A stretch of 64,000 nucleotides of DNA from NCBI RefSeq assembly GCF_000377405.1, contig NZ_KB905020.1:1-64000 (forward strand), read 5' to 3'. The position numbers were made by a program, and so were the translations under genes. The stretch is from Thioalkalivibrio sp. ALE31. GTDB lineage: Bacteria; Pseudomonadota; Gammaproteobacteria; Ectothiorhodospirales; Ectothiorhodospiraceae. The notes beneath the pieces are model-generated. The model ran no database searches and was not told the DNA's origin. It saw only the letters and a list, made by a program, of their open reading frames with translations. Shown in pieces: positions 26,252-34,520 of the stretch (position 1 is the first letter of the stretch; each line of letters opens with the position of its first letter).

Positions 26252-27310
26252 ATGAGCAGAAATCGAGACGGCGGTGGCATGGGTGGCGGCGGTATGGGCG
26301 GTGGCTGCGATGCCGGTATCACCGGCAATTGCGGCCTGCATATCGACGCCCCGAATACCCCGAACCGCGTCACGCCCGATGTGGAATTCTTCCTGAACAC
26401 CTTCATGCAGGGCAGCCAGATCATCAATGGTGTCGAGGTCCCTATCTGGGGCTTCAACATGGATGGTGGTATGGGTGGTGGCGGCATGGGCGGTGGTGGT
26501 GGCGGCATGGGCGGTGCCATGCCGTCCCCGCCGATGCGCGTGCGCCAGGGGCAGATCGTGCACACCCACCTCAATGCGATGGCGATGATGGCGCCGCACA
26601 CGGTCCACCACCATGGCATCGAGCCCGATACCTTCAACGACGGGGTCGGTCACTACTCGTTCGATGTACTCGGGGAGTACACCTACCAGTGGCGGGCGTC
26701 GCAGGCGGGTACCTACTTCTACCACTGTCATACCAACACCGTTCTGCATGCCGAGATGGGGATGTACGGTGCCCTGATCATCGACCCCCCGAGCGGTCCC
26801 GGCACCGTGTACGAGGGTGGACCAAGCTACACGGTGGAGGCGATCTGGGCCGTGGACGACATCGACATGAACTGGCACTGCCTGCCCTGGGATTCCGCTC
26901 TCTGCGGGGGCGACGCGGGGTTGAATGACTTCAACCCGGAGATCTTCTGCATCAACGGGATTGGTGCGGATCTCAGCGAGACCGATCCCTCTGTGGTGGT
27001 CAACGCAAGTCGCGTGGACCGGGTCCTGCTGCGCTACATCATGGCGGGCTATGTCCCGCAGCGAGTGCGTTTTCCGGCCGAACTGGGCCCGATCCAGGTG
27101 GTCGCGGAGGATGGCCGGCCGCTGCCGCAGATCGAGACCATCCCGGCGGGCGGGGAGATCCTCATGACCTCCGCGGAACGTTACGACCTGATCTTCGAGC
27201 CGCAACAGGCGGGCTCGTTCCCGGTCGATATCGATTTCTTCGACTATCGGGCCGCGAACGGCATGCTGAAGCCGATCGGGTCGATCCGCACGCGGTTCAA
27301 TATTTCCTGA
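26252..27310 (+). CDS. Multicopper-oxidase-like subunit B with Gly-Met repeats
   Basis: A 352-residue cupredoxin protein with no signal peptide. Two Gly/Met-rich segments (about residues 8-18 and 70-90, GGMGGGG-type) resemble the Met-rich copper(I) loops of CueO and PcoA. The first cupredoxin domain has H119-x-H121-G and H158-C159-H160 followed by H166 and M169/M171, which can supply both trinuclear and type 1 ligands. The second domain (about 190-350, AELGPIQVVAEDGRPL..., RYDLIFEP) resembles the copper-free middle domain of laccases. With subunit A it would complete four HxH motifs. Export is probably by riding with the Tat-signalled A subunit. Confidence 0.8.
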   Translation: MSRNRDGGGMGGGGMGGGCDAGITGNCGLHIDAPNTPNRVTPDVEFFLNTFMQGSQIINGVEVPIWGFNMDGGMGGGGMGGGGGGMGGAMPSPPMRVRQGQIVHTHLNAMAMMAPHTVHHHGIEPDTFNDGVGHYSFDVLGEYTYQWRASQAGTYFYHCHTNTVLHAEMGMYGALIIDPPSGPGTVYEGGPSYTVEAIWAVDDIDMNWHCLPWDSALCGGDAGLNDFNPEIFCINGIGADLSETDPSVVVNASRVDRVLLRYIMAGYVPQRVRFPAELGPIQVVAEDGRPLPQIETIPAGGEILMTSAERYDLIFEPQQAGSFPVDIDFFDYRAANGMLKPIGSIRTRFNIS

Positions 27311-27318
27311 TGGAGGGA

Positions 27319-27379
27319 CCCACGAAACGTGGGCCTCGGGTTGGTAATACCGCCCCCGGCGATCGAGGGATCGCCGGGG
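27319..27379 (+). terminator. Two hairpins after the oxidase genes
   Basis: CCCACG-AAA-CGTGGG (27319-27333) is followed by a perfect 11-bp stem CCCCGGCGATC / GATCGCCGGGG (27354-27379) and then CATTTTCT. The second resembles a weak intrinsic terminator or attenuator. The ankyrin gene starts only 18 bases later, so partial read-through would set its expression. Confidence 0.55.
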
Positions 27380-27396
27380 CATTTTCTGGAGAAGCC

Positions 27397-28182
27397 ATGC
27401 GACAGTTTTACAAATGCCTGGTCATGGCGGTCTGCCTTTCGGGTATGGCGGGCCCCGGCCTTGCCGATGACAGCGACAAGCGAGCGGAAGCCCTGTACCA
27501 GGCGGTGGCCAGCGGTGACACGGAACGGGTGCGTGATCTGATTGACGGCGGCGCCGATGTGAATCGCGCCCAGCGGCCCTGGGAACTGACCCCATTGCTC
27601 GTGGCGGTCGGCCTCGATGCGGAGCTGACGGACCTGCTGATCCGTGCGGGGGCGGACGTGAACGCGCGCGAGCGCGAGGGGGTAACAGTCCTGATGAAGG
27701 CCGTGCACGGCGGTGATGCAGCCGTGGTCCGGCGGCTCCTGAAGGAGCCGGCTCTGGACGTGGATGCAAGGGGCCCGAGGGGTAATACCGCGCTGACTTA
27801 CGCCGTCCTGTATGGATATGCGGACATGGTGGCGGCACTGGTGGAGCAAGGGGCGGATGTGGATGTCGTGCGCGCCGATGGCACTACGCCGAAAGGGATT
27901 GCGCGGCACATGTACGCGCTGGCCGAGGCCATGCCCGGAGAAGAGGGGGAGGATGCGTCTCCAGGCGGTGCCCACGCCCATCATGGGCGCGGGACGCATG
28001 AGGTCCGCCATGATCCGCCGCATGAGGGTCCCCATGATCATCACCGGAGCCGCGCCGAGGCGGTGTCTTCCCATGGGCGCGTGCTCGGGATTCTGGTCGA
28101 GGCGGGGGCCTCGGTCGAGGGGGAGAAGGACACGCCGGCCGAGAGCCGAGGCGCTGGGGGGCATGGCCATCACCATCATTGA
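27397..28182 (+). CDS. Exported ankyrin-repeat protein with His-rich segments
   Basis: A 261-residue protein with a signal peptide (MRQFYKCLVMAVCLSGMAGPGLAD). Ankyrin repeats run from about residue 30 to 170 (AVASGDTERVRDLIDGGADVN, LLVAVGLDAELTDLLIRAGADVN, ALTYAVLYGYADMVAALVEQGADVD). A His-rich insert at about 190-225 (HAHHG...HDPPHEGPHDHH) and a C-terminal GHGHHHH end follow. Metal binding is strongly suggested. The start ATG 27397 is preceded by GGAGAAG. It probably acts in the periplasm beside the oxidase as a metal-binding scaffold or chaperone. Confidence 0.8.
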   Translation: MRQFYKCLVMAVCLSGMAGPGLADDSDKRAEALYQAVASGDTERVRDLIDGGADVNRAQRPWELTPLLVAVGLDAELTDLLIRAGADVNAREREGVTVLMKAVHGGDAAVVRRLLKEPALDVDARGPRGNTALTYAVLYGYADMVAALVEQGADVDVVRADGTTPKGIARHMYALAEAMPGEEGEDASPGGAHAHHGRGTHEVRHDPPHEGPHDHHRSRAEAVSSHGRVLGILVEAGASVEGEKDTPAESRGAGGHGHHHH

Positions 28183-28361
28183 ATGCGGCAGGGCTTTCGT
28201 TCCGTGCGGGAATGATGCCAAGCGAAGGGACGTCTGCTCTGAACCCCCGCCCGCGTGGCGTTGCCCCTAGCCTGCGTCTTTGAGTTGCTGGAAACGAGGG
28301 CTTCTTGTCGCGATCGCGGGCCCGGTATACGGTTCGCAAAAGGAATTTAGCTGGATTCGAT

Positions 28362-28715
28362 ATGTCGCTTAAACCAACGGATTTGTTCAACCTGCTGGCG
28401 GACGAGACACGGCTGCGTTCGCTGTTGCTGATGCAGGCGGAAGGGGAGCTTTGTGTGTGCGAGCTGACGCATTCTCTGGAGATGTCCCAGCCGAAGGTGT
28501 CGCGTCACCTGGCGGCCTTGCGTCAGCACAAGGTGGTGCGGACGCGGCGGGAGAGCAACTGGATCTATTACCGGATTGCGTCCGATTTGCCGGAGTGGGC
28601 GGGCGCGACCCTGCAGGCTGCCGAACGCGCGGCGGCGGGAGCGGAGCCCTATGCGGGGGACCGGGCGCGGCTGGCTACCGCGCCCAGCCGTGCCGAGTTC
28701 CTCGACTCGGCTTGA
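28362..28715 (+). CDS. ArsR-family metal-responsive repressor
   Basis: A 117-residue winged-helix repressor. ELCVCELTHSLEMSQPKVSRHL carries the alpha-3 Cys-Val-Cys pair of arsenite-type ArsR proteins; the third Cys of E. coli ArsR (position +3) is Thr here. The wing is RTRRESNWIYYRI. ATG 28362 (MSLKPTDLFNLLADETR) is the family start. No ars genes are adjacent. It ends 96 bp before the convergent lipoate ligase with a terminator between. It may control the metal module upstream or a distant target. Confidence 0.85.
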   Translation: MSLKPTDLFNLLADETRLRSLLLMQAEGELCVCELTHSLEMSQPKVSRHLAALRQHKVVRTRRESNWIYYRIASDLPEWAGATLQAAERAAAGAEPYAGDRARLATAPSRAEFLDSA

Positions 28716-28745
28716 TCAGCGCACCACCGGGATACGCGGCATGAC

Positions 28746-28782
28746 AAAACGGCCGGCGCCCCTTGCAGGACGCCGGCGTTTT
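28746..28782. terminator. Bidirectional terminator after arsR-like gene
   Basis: GCCGGCG and CGCCGGC form the core stem, extended by AAAAC/GTTTT with one bulge. T-rich sequence follows on both strands (GTTTTCGTTT on plus). It lies between convergent genes. Confidence 0.85.
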
Positions 28783-28811
28783 CGTTTGCACCTCCGGTGG
28801 AGCGGAGGTGA

Positions 28812-29891
28812 TCAGTGCGGTTCGCGGTGGACGCAGGCCAGGATCGCGGTGGCGATGTCGCCGGGTTCGATACCCGGGGCATCCAGGCCGATCTCCTGCA
28901 TGCAGGCGGTCGCGGCGGTTTGCAGGGCCTCCTGGTCCAGCGGCTGGCCGTGCAGGGCGTCGGCGATGCGGTCCATGCCGTCTTCCGGGAAGACCGTGAA
29001 ATCGCCGGACAGCAGGAGATCCGCGATGTGATCGTCCTTCTCCATGAGCTGGGCCCGGATCAGGCCGCCGGCGGCCTTGTGGGCCCCCTCGGTCAGGTGG
29101 GTGCCCGCGGCGATCTTGACGCCCATCTCCACGAATTTGCGGCCCTTGCGGTAGGTCCATTCAGGGTCCGTGAGGTCGGCCATCTGTTCCTCGATGGCGG
29201 CGGTTTCCTCGGCGGTGGGCTCGCTCAGCTCGACCTCGACGTCGAGATCGCTGGCCACCCGTTTCAGGAAGGCGTCGCGCACAGTCTCGCGTTCCGGCAT
29301 CTCCCCGAGTTCGCGGGACAGCGTGGTGATGTAGTCCTCCATGCCGGCGCGCAGCTTGTCGCGGAACTTCTCCGAAGGGACCTTGAGGCAACGCGCCATG
29401 GTCGCGGTGTCGAAGTCGAACATGAAGCTGCCGACCATCACGGTGGCGTTGCCAATACTGGCGGCACCCGTGCCACCGATCTTGCGTCCGTCCACGTGGA
29501 TGTCGTTCACCGGGCGGAAGGTCGCGTTCACGCCCAGGTCCTGATAGGTGTTGATCACCGGGTCGATGAACTTCTTGTAGATGTCGGAGACGATCCGCGG
29601 CGCCTTCGACGACGGGTAGATGAAGTGGAAGAACATCTGGTTGTGATCCAGATATACCGCACCGCCGCCGACGTGGCGGCGGATGATCGGCAGGTTCTGT
29701 TCCTTGCAGAAGTCTTCGTCGGCCTCCAGGGCAATCTCCTGATGCAACCCGACGCAGACATAGGGGTCGTCGGGGTTGACCAGGGTGAGCACAGGATCGT
29801 CGTCCTTGCCCATGGCCTCGGCGATGCCGTGGTAGACCGCCTGGGACCGCACGGCCGGCTGCTGGCCGAAATCGATTACGCGTAAACGCAT
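28812..29891 (-). CDS. Lipoate--protein ligase family protein
   Basis: A 359-residue member of the biotin/lipoate ligase A family. RRHVGGGAVYLDHNQMFFHF is the lipoyl-AMP binding motif and DGRKIGGTGAAS contains the catalytic lysine. The long C-terminal part (about 240-359) resembles an accessory domain. It could attach lipoate to dehydrogenase E2 or GcvH, or to the lipoate-binding protein of the sHdr sulfur-oxidation pathway, common in this lineage; none of these partners is in the window. It is 44 bp downstream of the TonB receptor gene on the same strand. Confidence 0.85.
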   Translation of the reverse strand: MRLRVIDFGQQPAVRSQAVYHGIAEAMGKDDDPVLTLVNPDDPYVCVGLHQEIALEADEDFCKEQNLPIIRRHVGGGAVYLDHNQMFFHFIYPSSKAPRIVSDIYKKFIDPVINTYQDLGVNATFRPVNDIHVDGRKIGGTGAASIGNATVMVGSFMFDFDTATMARCLKVPSEKFRDKLRAGMEDYITTLSRELGEMPERETVRDAFLKRVASDLDVEVELSEPTAEETAAIEEQMADLTDPEWTYRKGRKFVEMGVKIAAGTHLTEGAHKAAGGLIRAQLMEKDDHIADLLLSGDFTVFPEDGMDRIADALHGQPLDQEALQTAATACMQEIGLDAPGIEPGDIATAILACVHREPH

Positions 29892-29935
29892 GGTGTTGTC
29901 CTTGTCTTGTCTTGGGGGCGATGTCCGCGGCCGGT

Positions 29936-32047
29936 CTAGAACTCGGCGTTCCAGGTGAGCCCGAAGCTGCGACCGGGGGCCCAGATGTCCTGTACGCCAT
30001 TGGCCGGGTCCAGACGTGCCTCCGTCATCTCGTTGACGTGCTCGCGGTAGGTCTTGTTCGCGATGTTGGTCACGCTAAAGGTGATCTCGTTGGAGCGAAA
30101 GCCGGCGCTGGGCCCGAAGCGGTAGCCGACAGCGAGGTCGGCGGTGGCGAAACCGGAGGTGTTGCGCTCGGTACCGTCCGGGAAATCCTCATTGGCGGTG
30201 AACCGGTCCGCGGTGCGGCTCTGACTGGCGACTGCCCGGATGCGGGCATCCCACTGCCAGCCTTTTGCAGTCGACTGGGTCAGGCCAATCGTGGCCTCCG
30301 GCGGGGGCATCTGGGTCAGCGGCTCGTCAAAGCGGCGGTCGCGGTTCTCGCCGCGGATCCACGTGCCACTCGCATAGCCGGTGATCGCGTCGGTGAAGGC
30401 GTGCTCCACCAGGGCCTCGATGCCGTGGATGCGGGCCTCGTCCAGATTGATGGTGTCCTTCTCGTCGCTGCTAATCGTTACGCCACCGATGTAATTGCGG
30501 ATGCGGCTTTCATAGGCGGATACGGTGTAGGAGGTCGCGCCGATTTGGCCGCGGGCACCCACTTCGAACGTGCGGTTCCGTTCCGGATCCAGTTGCGGGT
30601 CGCTGTTCCATGTGTACCCATCGCTGTAGGGATAGGTCAGGTAGCGTTCCAGCAGGCTGGCGGAGCGGTAGCCCTCGGACAGGCTGAAGTAGGGGTTGAA
30701 GGCCTCGTGCAGGTGCCAGGTGAGCCCGGCCGACCAGCTGAGGTTACGATCAGTGTTGTCCAGCGGCCCGGTAACGCCCATGGCGGCGTCAGCACTCCCG
30801 CGTACCTCGTCATAGCGGGCCCCTATATTGACGGTGGCCCAGTCGAGGTAGGTCTCGTGCTGAACGAACACGCCGGCAGACTCGATCTTCCCGTTCTCTA
30901 CGAGCGGCATGCGAATCACCGGTTCGTAAGAAGTGCTCTCCAGCCCGATAAAGGACACCGGGCTGGCGCGCAGCCGCCAGGCCTCGGCCCCGAGCAGCAG
31001 GATCTGGTCATCGGTGGGGACCAGCTCGGTCTGCACGCGGAGCCCGTCGGTGGTGAAGTCGGTGTCGGAGGTCCGGTAGTCCTTTTGCAGGCGGTCGCTC
31101 CAGTCGTAATTCCCGCGAGAGAGGTCCTGTCGATAGATGGAGGCCTCCACCCGTGGCGCCCAGGCCCCGTTCAACTCGCCTTCATAGCTCAACTCGACGA
31201 GATCACGTGTCTGGCGCGGTGTGTAGTGCGTATTCACACCTGCCGGGCGCTGCCCGTCGTTCGGCGTAAAGGTGCGCGAGGCGAGATACCAGACGTCCTT
31301 GCGTTCGTCGCGCTGGGCGCGGAACTGGACCTCGTGGCCGGGCGCCAGCTTGCCGCGATAGCGCAGGTGGTAGGCGTTTTGTTCGGTCCCGGAGTCGCGC
31401 AGGCGGTCGCCGTTGCCGTTCTTGTAGTCGTCGGTGTTCAGATACGCGGTGGACAGGTCCAGCACGTTGCGGTCGTTGGAGACGGTTACGCCGACCGCGC
31501 CGCGGATGCCGTCATCCACCGAGGTGACACCGAGGCGCGAGAAACCACGGGTCTCGGGCTCCTCGGTGAAGTCGCCGCCGCGGGTGATGATGTTGATCAC
31601 GCCGCCCATGGCGCCGGCGCCATAGAGTACGGAGCCCGGACCGCGCACGATCTCGATGCGTTCGATCAGGTCCACGTTCACGTAGGACGCCAGCGAGCCA
31701 CGCGCCGGCGGCTGCATGGCGTTGATGCGTACGCCGTCCACCAGCACCAGGACCTGGTCGCGCTTGAGGCCGCGGATGATCGGATCGGAGCCCACCGATC
31801 CGTCCACCGCGGTGGCGATGCCCGGCTGGCCCCGCAGCAGATCGCCCAGGGTGCGCGCCTCGCGGTTGCGGATCTCGCTGGACTCGATCACGGTGACCGA
31901 GGCGGGGGTCTCGTCGATCAGCGTCTCGTAGCCCGTCGCCGTGACCGACACGGTGCCCAGAGTGTGCGCGGCGTCCTGGGCGTGGGAAAGGGCGGGTGAC
32001 GCAAGCAGACTGGCCAGCGTCAGCTGACCGACAACACGACGTTTCAT
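29936..32047 (-). CDS. TonB-dependent outer-membrane receptor
   Basis: A 703-residue receptor. Signal peptide (to about residue 23, SPALSHAQ), TonB box-like region (LGTVSVTATG), plug domain (about 45-155: RTLGDLLRGQPGI, VLVLVDGVRIN, IERIEIVRGPGSVLYGAGAMGGVINIIT) and a 22-strand barrel ending in the expected aromatic (WNAEF). It is closest in style to vitamin B12/siderophore/haem receptors (CirA/BtuB class). The ligand cannot be assigned. ATG 32047 begins the signal peptide. The lipoate ligase gene follows. Confidence 0.9.
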   Translation of the reverse strand: MKRRVVGQLTLASLLASPALSHAQDAAHTLGTVSVTATGYETLIDETPASVTVIESSEIRNREARTLGDLLRGQPGIATAVDGSVGSDPIIRGLKRDQVLVLVDGVRINAMQPPARGSLASYVNVDLIERIEIVRGPGSVLYGAGAMGGVINIITRGGDFTEEPETRGFSRLGVTSVDDGIRGAVGVTVSNDRNVLDLSTAYLNTDDYKNGNGDRLRDSGTEQNAYHLRYRGKLAPGHEVQFRAQRDERKDVWYLASRTFTPNDGQRPAGVNTHYTPRQTRDLVELSYEGELNGAWAPRVEASIYRQDLSRGNYDWSDRLQKDYRTSDTDFTTDGLRVQTELVPTDDQILLLGAEAWRLRASPVSFIGLESTSYEPVIRMPLVENGKIESAGVFVQHETYLDWATVNIGARYDEVRGSADAAMGVTGPLDNTDRNLSWSAGLTWHLHEAFNPYFSLSEGYRSASLLERYLTYPYSDGYTWNSDPQLDPERNRTFEVGARGQIGATSYTVSAYESRIRNYIGGVTISSDEKDTINLDEARIHGIEALVEHAFTDAITGYASGTWIRGENRDRRFDEPLTQMPPPEATIGLTQSTAKGWQWDARIRAVASQSRTADRFTANEDFPDGTERNTSGFATADLAVGYRFGPSAGFRSNEITFSVTNIANKTYREHVNEMTEARLDPANGVQDIWAPGRSFGLTWNAEF

Positions 32048-32191
32048 GGCTGGATGGCTCCCCAATCGGTATTTCAGAGCGCGCTAAAGTAGGTTCGTGA
32101 AACACGAAGGGCAACTTACACCTCGAAGTGTCGGGCTCATTCAGGTTTGTGCCATGCCCCCCGGAAGGGGCCGCGAGAGGAGGGATCCGCC

Positions 32192-32824
32192 ATGCTGGAA
32201 CTGGGAATCGTCGCACTGACCACGTTCTTCGTGACCATCGGGCCGGTGGATGTGGCGGTGGTGTTCGCCGTGCTCAGTCAGGGCATGAGCCCGGCCCAGC
32301 GGCGAGCTATGGCGATTCGCGGGGCGCTGGTGGCCGGCGGTATTCTCCTGCTGTTCGCGCTGGTCGGAGAGGCGCTGCTTTCGATTCTGGGCATTTCGCT
32401 GGCGGCGCTGTATACCGCAGGCGGCATCCTGCTGCTGCTGATCGGGATCGATATGGTGTTCGCCCGCAGTTCCGGCGGCGTATCGGCGACGGCGGCGGAG
32501 ACGCAGGAGGCCCGGACGCGCAAGGACCTGTCGATCTTCCCGCTGGCGACGCCGTTGCTGGCCGGCCCCGGCGCGATGGGAGCCGCCATTCTGATGATGA
32601 GCCGGGCCGAGGGCGATCCCGCCGCTCAGGCGGTGGTGCTGGGCGCGCTGGTCGCCGTGATGGTCCTCGCGTTGGTGTGCCTTCTGGTGGCCTCGCGGCT
32701 GCAGCACTGGCTGGGCGTGACCGGGGCGCATGTGCTGACGCGCATCCTGGGGGTCCTGCTGAGCGCGCTGGCCATGCAGTTTATCTTTGACGGGCTGCAG
32801 CGCAGCGGTTTGCTGGGGGCATGA
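32192..32824 (+). CDS. MarC-family integral membrane protein
   Basis: A 210-residue protein with six membrane helices, matching the MarC/UPF0056 family: an N-terminal TFFVTIGPVDVAVVFAVLS, a middle loop rich in charge, and FPLATPLLAGPGAMGAAILMM, the family's signature PLATPLLAGPG. The function of the family is unclear (small-solute transport suggested). ATG 32192 follows GAGAGGAGG. It is divergent from the TonB receptor. Confidence 0.88.
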   Translation: MLELGIVALTTFFVTIGPVDVAVVFAVLSQGMSPAQRRAMAIRGALVAGGILLLFALVGEALLSILGISLAALYTAGGILLLLIGIDMVFARSSGGVSATAAETQEARTRKDLSIFPLATPLLAGPGAMGAAILMMSRAEGDPAAQAVVLGALVAVMVLALVCLLVASRLQHWLGVTGAHVLTRILGVLLSALAMQFIFDGLQRSGLLGA

Positions 32825-32844
32825 AGGGACCGAGGGGATCCCGA

Positions 32845-32880
32845 GCGGGGGCCTGTCGCCTGTGGCGGCAAGGCCCCCGC
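32845..32880. terminator. GC-rich hairpin between convergent genes
   Basis: GCGGGGGCCT (32845-32854) pairs with AGGCCCCCGC (32871-32880) with an inner GTCGCC/GGCGGC pairing. No U-tract on either strand, so termination may need Rho or be weak. Confidence 0.5.
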
Positions 32881-32890
32881 GTCGCGTAGA

Positions 32891-33391
32891 TCAGAGCAGG
32901 TCGTCGGCGATCGCGTCCATGCCGGCGGCCGCGCATTCATCGTCGATCTGACCGCTGGGCGCGCCGGAGATGCCGATGCCGCCGATAATGCGGCCCCCGG
33001 CCATGATCTGCTTGCCCCCGCCCAGGATGCTGACCCGGGGCAGATGCTGGATCCCGTAACCGGCCGCGCCGGGATCGGTCATTTCGCGCAGTTCCAGGGT
33101 GTCGGTGCGGAAGCTGACGGCCGTCCAGGCCTTGCTGATAGCGGTGTCCACGGTATGTGGCCCGGCGAAGCGATCACGCTTGAGCGCCTGGGGCGTCCCG
33201 TGGCGGTCGACCACCGCCGCGGTCACCTGGGTGTCGCGATCACGGCAGGCCTGTACCGCCGCCTCGGCGGCCTTGACCGCGAGTTCGGGGATCAGGGTGG
33301 GGGTATCGAACGTCCCCTCGCTGGCATGCAGTGGCGCGGCAGCCAGTACGAGGGCGATGGGGGCGGCAAGAGCGTAGCGCAGAGTCTTCAT
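32891..33391 (-). CDS. Exported GlcG/HbpS-type haem-associated protein
   Basis: A 166-residue DUF336 protein with a signal peptide (MKTLRYALAAPIALVLAAAPLHA). Domain motifs: AVVDRHGTPQALKRD, AISKAWTAVSF and a C-terminal GGRIIGGIGISGAPSGQIDDECA. Family members bind haem or small ligands and occur with haem uptake or redox stress genes. It sits near the TonB receptor, which fits but does not prove a haem link. Confidence 0.85.
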   Translation of the reverse strand: MKTLRYALAAPIALVLAAAPLHASEGTFDTPTLIPELAVKAAEAAVQACRDRDTQVTAAVVDRHGTPQALKRDRFAGPHTVDTAISKAWTAVSFRTDTLELREMTDPGAAGYGIQHLPRVSILGGGKQIMAGGRIIGGIGISGAPSGQIDDECAAAGMDAIADDLL

Positions 33392-33585
33392 TACGGGCCT
33401 CCAGGGAGCCGGGGTTTCGCACCCTGATCACTAGATCGCCCGGTCGTGCCCTTCAAGCGGTCCACGATGCGCGCGGACCGGCTGCTCAGCCTGCTTGAAG
33501 AAACGATCCGTTTCGCCGGTAAGTTACTGTGTTTTCTTTATAAAACGCATCAAATAACGCTGGCGCGAGTGGTCGTCGAGCTGGC

Positions 33586-34356
33586 TCAGGCCGCGCCGCT
33601 GGCGACTTCGCGATCACGGCGGGCGAGGTCGCGCAGGGCATGGCGCAGGGCGGGCCGAAGCGGGGTATTCAGATGGGCGCGGGCGCGTCCCGGCGGTATC
33701 CCCTGATCGCGGCAGAACAGACCCAGGGCATAGGCAAGATCATCGCGGGACAGCGCGGCTTCACGTTCGGCAGACGGGCCCTTGCAGGCACCGCACTGAT
33801 TCACGCGGACCTGAAAGGCGGTATTGGTCAGCATTACGCCGAAGCCCATGCGGGTGGCCAGAAGCTCCGCGATGTGCGCCTCGTTGCCTTCCAGGGCCGG
33901 TGGGGTCTGGCGCGCCGTGGCGAGCAGACGCAGGGCGATCTCGCGTGCGAAGTGGGCGATCAGGGCCTGGGAATGGGGGACCAGTTCCGGATCGTAGGGG
34001 ATACCCACTCCCGCGCTCTGGGCTGTCGCTTCGTTCGAGGCGGCGCGGGCCGTGCCCATGGTGTCCCAAGGGACCGGGGTGTCCATCAGGTTGCCGGGAT
34101 GCGAGAGCCGAAACGGGCCGTCGGCGAGCCCGGCATGCTCCAGAACGCGATCGAAGACCAGCTGTGCCATCGCCTGCCGGGTGTCCGCCTGGCCGGGGAA
34201 GTGCTCGGCCGTGGGCAATACCAGGTGTGCCTTGCGCAGAAGCGGGCCCAGGTGGGGTTCGTTCCCGGCCCAGTCGAAGACCGCGTGAATCCAGGCACGG
34301 CTTTCCGGGTCGAGGGCGGGCGCGCGTTGAAACAGGCGGGGGATGAGCGAGATCAC
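33586..34356 (-). CDS. Conserved hypothetical protein
   Basis: A 256-residue soluble protein that I do not recognise. It begins MISLIPRLFQRAPALDPESRAW and has a central region with GNEAHIAELLATRMGFG and NQCGACKGPSAEREAALSRDDLAYALGLFC. The CGAC pair could bind metal or form a disulfide. The C-terminal part is helical and Arg-rich. There is no signal peptide, so it is presumably cytoplasmic. It stands alone, divergent from the dehydrogenase gene. Confidence 0.65.
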   Translation of the reverse strand: MISLIPRLFQRAPALDPESRAWIHAVFDWAGNEPHLGPLLRKAHLVLPTAEHFPGQADTRQAMAQLVFDRVLEHAGLADGPFRLSHPGNLMDTPVPWDTMGTARAASNEATAQSAGVGIPYDPELVPHSQALIAHFAREIALRLLATARQTPPALEGNEAHIAELLATRMGFGVMLTNTAFQVRVNQCGACKGPSAEREAALSRDDLAYALGLFCRDQGIPPGRARAHLNTPLRPALRHALRDLARRDREVASGAA

Positions 34357-34520
34357 ATGCGATCCTGAACGGCGGATGTAGCCTTATTGTACGGCAGGCG
34401 ATCGTCGGGTCGCGATCGCAAGGCTCGGTCCAAGTGACCAGGCGGACGGCCTGCTATGTTCGATAAACAGGTTGCGCATGAAGCCATATGCAACAACCGG
34501 CCAAACCCCAGGAGGCCAGC

